Origin: Alphaproteobacteria bacterium
GTDB lineage: Bacteria > Pseudomonadota > Alphaproteobacteria > JAEULC01
Direction: 5' to 3'
DNA length: 9,898 nucleotides
Assembly: GCA_020851015.1 (NCBI GenBank)
Contig: JADZDN010000437.1
Location: 1 to 9,898 of the forward strand
In this document: positions 6,584-9,898 of the stretch, one piece after another
Layout of the letters: each line of letters starts with the position of its first letter
Numbering within the stretch: the first letter of the stretch is position 1
The notes under the pieces: model-generated
What the model saw: only the letters and a program-made list of their open reading frames with translations
Told to the model about the DNA's origin: nothing
Database searches by the model: none
Translations under genes and position numbers: made by a program

Positions 6584-7558
6584 TCAGGTGCCGAGCGCGT
6601 CGATGTTGAAGAAGCCGGCAAGGCCCTCGCCGCTGCCGGGCAGGGCGGCCGCCTGGCCGATGCGCGCGAAATCGATCGTGCCGGCGGCCGACACGTTATC
6701 GCACCAGAAGCGCATCGATCGCCGGACGATGGTCGGATAGCCCAGGCCGAGCGTGAAGAGCGCGATCAGCATGTTGCCGATCTTCAGCCGGGCCATCTTC
6801 CAGCCCGTGACCGCGGGAGACATCGTGAAGCGCAGGCCTTCCAGCACGGTATGCTCCACGATGTAGCGCGTCCGCCGCGCGTCGTACCAGAACCAGGACA
6901 GCCCGAGCGTGAAGGGCAGCAAGACCCAGCAGCGCGCGAACGGCCAGAACAGGGGGCGCGCCCGCCCGTCGAAGCCGAACGGCGCCGTTCCGAAGCGGCG
7001 ATGGAGCGTTTCGTACCGTGCCAGCTTCACGTCGTTGAAGGGCGTGTAGAAGCCCAGGGTCAGACCGCGCAGGATCGCTCCCCCGAAGGCCATCACGCCA
7101 TATTTCCAGGGCGAGCCCACTTGGCGGAAGCGGATCGAGCGCCAGCGGGTGCGCGACAGGCGATAGCGGGTGGCGGCGTAGGAGCCGACGAAGAAGAGGT
7201 AGAGGAGCAGGATGTAGACGATAACTCGGCCGGCGCCATAGTAGATCGCCAGGGCCTCGTCCAACTGCGCGGCGATGTCCAGCGCGGCGTAGCCGAGGAG
7301 CAGGGGCGACAGGATGAGCGCGGCCTTGAGAAAGCCGATGAACAATTCCTTGCCGGTGCCGGTGTATTCGAGCGCATCGCCCTGGACGACGATCCGGCTC
7401 CAGATATGCCGGCGGATGCGGGTGCGCGCCCAGAACCGGTAGAAGCCCAGCGTGATGATCGTCAGCAGCAATGTGCCGAGATAGAGCGGATACAGATCGC
7501 GCGCGCGTCCGGCATAGCGCGCCCGCAGCGTCACCGGCTGATCGATCGCCTGATCCAT
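6584..7558 (-). CDS. DUF898 (YjgN-like) multi-pass membrane protein
   Basis: A 324-residue inner-membrane protein of the DUF898/YjgN family, function unknown. Signature blocks are TLGFYRFWARTRIRRHIW (36-53), EYTGTGKELFIGFLKAALI (64-82), YAATRYRLSRTRWRSIRF (127-144) and TLGFYTPFNDVKLARY (167-182). The motif TLG(F/L)-Y recurs a third time at TLGLGYPTIVRRSMRFWCDN (269-288), showing internal repetition of a helix followed by a basic loop. Hydrophobic segments lie at about 24-42, 74-96, 110-128, 152-170, 206-224 and 258-274. The tail GEGLAGFFNID is usual for the family. ATG 7558 is preferred over an upstream in-frame start near 7744 because GGGGGGA lies 4 nt before it and the upstream part is not family-like. 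It is the first gene of a minus-strand run with the M48 peptidase and EamA genes; DUF898 next to M48 is a recurring pair in proteobacteria. Confidence 0.92.
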   Translation of the reverse strand: MDQAIDQPVTLRARYAGRARDLYPLYLGTLLLTIITLGFYRFWARTRIRRHIWSRIVVQGDALEYTGTGKELFIGFLKAALILSPLLLGYAALDIAAQLDEALAIYYGAGRVIVYILLLYLFFVGSYAATRYRLSRTRWRSIRFRQVGSPWKYGVMAFGGAILRGLTLGFYTPFNDVKLARYETLHRRFGTAPFGFDGRARPLFWPFARCWVLLPFTLGLSWFWYDARRTRYIVEHTVLEGLRFTMSPAVTGWKMARLKIGNMLIALFTLGLGYPTIVRRSMRFWCDNVSAAGTIDFARIGQAAALPGSGEGLAGFFNIDALGT

Positions 7559-7562
7559 GTTG

Positions 7563-7569
7563 TCCCCCC
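7563..7569 (-). promoter_or_regulatory. Ribosome binding site deciding the DUF898 start
   Basis: On the minus strand GGGGGGA stands 4 nt before ATG 7558-7556. It is a purine-rich, partial match to the Shine-Dalgarno core at acceptable spacing, and it supports the 324-residue start over the longer open frame. Confidence 0.45.
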
Positions 7570-7610
7570 GAACGCGTGCCTGCCTGGCATCCGGCGCCAG
7601 TCTAGCAGCA

Positions 7611-7655
7611 CCGGCCGGCGCGGGACACGTATCGATAGATCGGGTAGCCGGCCGG
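7611..7655. repeat. Inverted repeat with a central palindrome between divergent genes
   Basis: CCGGCCGGC (7611-7619) and GCCGGCCGG (7647-7655) are perfect 9-bp inverted arms. The 8-bp palindrome TATCGATA (7630-7637) sits at almost exactly the same centre of symmetry (7633.5 against 7633). The element lies in the 223-nt region between the DUF898 and dnaE starts, about 50-100 nt upstream of DUF898 and 125-170 nt upstream of dnaE. It could be an operator or a hairpin; the GC-rich arms could also be chance, since CCGGCCGG is self-palindromic. Confidence 0.35.
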
Positions 7656-7771
7656 CAGCGCGAATCGACCCAGGCCTTTTCCAGGCGCTCTAGGCCGGCG
7701 CCGCGGCGGAGAACACGCGGGTTTCGCTTGTCCCCATCATTCAATGGTGCGGCCCGAGGCGCCGCCTTGGT

Positions 7772-7775
7772 AGGA
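7772..7775 (+). promoter_or_regulatory. Ribosome binding site of dnaE
   Basis: AGGA, 6 nt before ATG 7782, is a standard Shine-Dalgarno placement. It settles the start against another ATG at 7775 that is in a different frame and does not encode the DnaE N-terminus. Confidence 0.65.
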
Positions 7776-7781
7776 TGGCGA

Positions 7782-9898
<2,117 letters not shown>

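Noticed and set aside
7559..7610. TAGACT-like -10 box upstream of DUF898 on the minus strand
   Set aside because: No recognisable -35 at 16-18 nt; too weak to annotate.
7559..7744. Longer DUF898 start giving 386 residues
   Set aside because: The additional N-terminus is Arg/Ala-rich and not family-like, while ATG 7558 has a purine-rich ribosome site.
7660..7781. Candidate dnaE promoter (TTCAAT at 7740-7745; TTGTCC at 7728-7733)
   Set aside because: The two hexamers are not at a usable spacing and neither has a convincing partner, so no promoter is called.

Overview
This 9.9 kb window is GC-rich bacterial chromosome with almost no spare sequence. The short prolyl-tRNA synthetase without the large editing insert, the LolC/E–LolD lipoprotein exporter and a DnaE1-type replicase point to an alphaproteobacterium. 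The protein style resembles Rhodospirillales-like or Rhizobiales-like lineages, but the sequence alone does not fix genus or species.

Layout, left to right. (1) Plus strand: the 3' part of proS (start lies before the window), then a LolC/E permease gene 10 nt downstream. (2) A 97-nt convergent gap holding an imperfect inverted repeat of the widespread CCTTCGACA...TGTCGAAGG type. (3) Minus strand: a secreted Sel1-repeat protein. (4) Plus strand: lolD, the ATPase partner of the permease, divergent from the Sel1 gene, followed by a small SnoaL/NTF2-like protein. (5) Minus strand, read from right to left: a DUF898 (YjgN-like) membrane protein, an M48 metallopeptidase 2 nt after it, and an EamA-family transporter 37 nt further on, a likely three-gene operon. 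(6) A 223-nt divergent intergenic region, then dnaE on the plus strand, running off the right edge.

Functionally the backbone is housekeeping: proline charging, lipoprotein release from the inner membrane towards the outer membrane, and chromosome replication. From general knowledge, proS–lolC/E–lolD–dnaE is a recurring gene order in alphaproteobacteria. Here that order is kept but opened at two points, by the Sel1 gene between permease and ATPase, and by four genes (SnoaL, EamA, M48, DUF898) between lolD and dnaE. Four of the five extra genes face the opposite way to the backbone. No mobile-element genes, tRNAs, rRNAs or CRISPR arrays were seen.

I found no convincing undescribed system. The items most worth a second look are the interrupted synteny, the coupled DUF898–M48 pair, a possible leaderless lolD transcript, and two inverted-repeat structures in intergenic regions.
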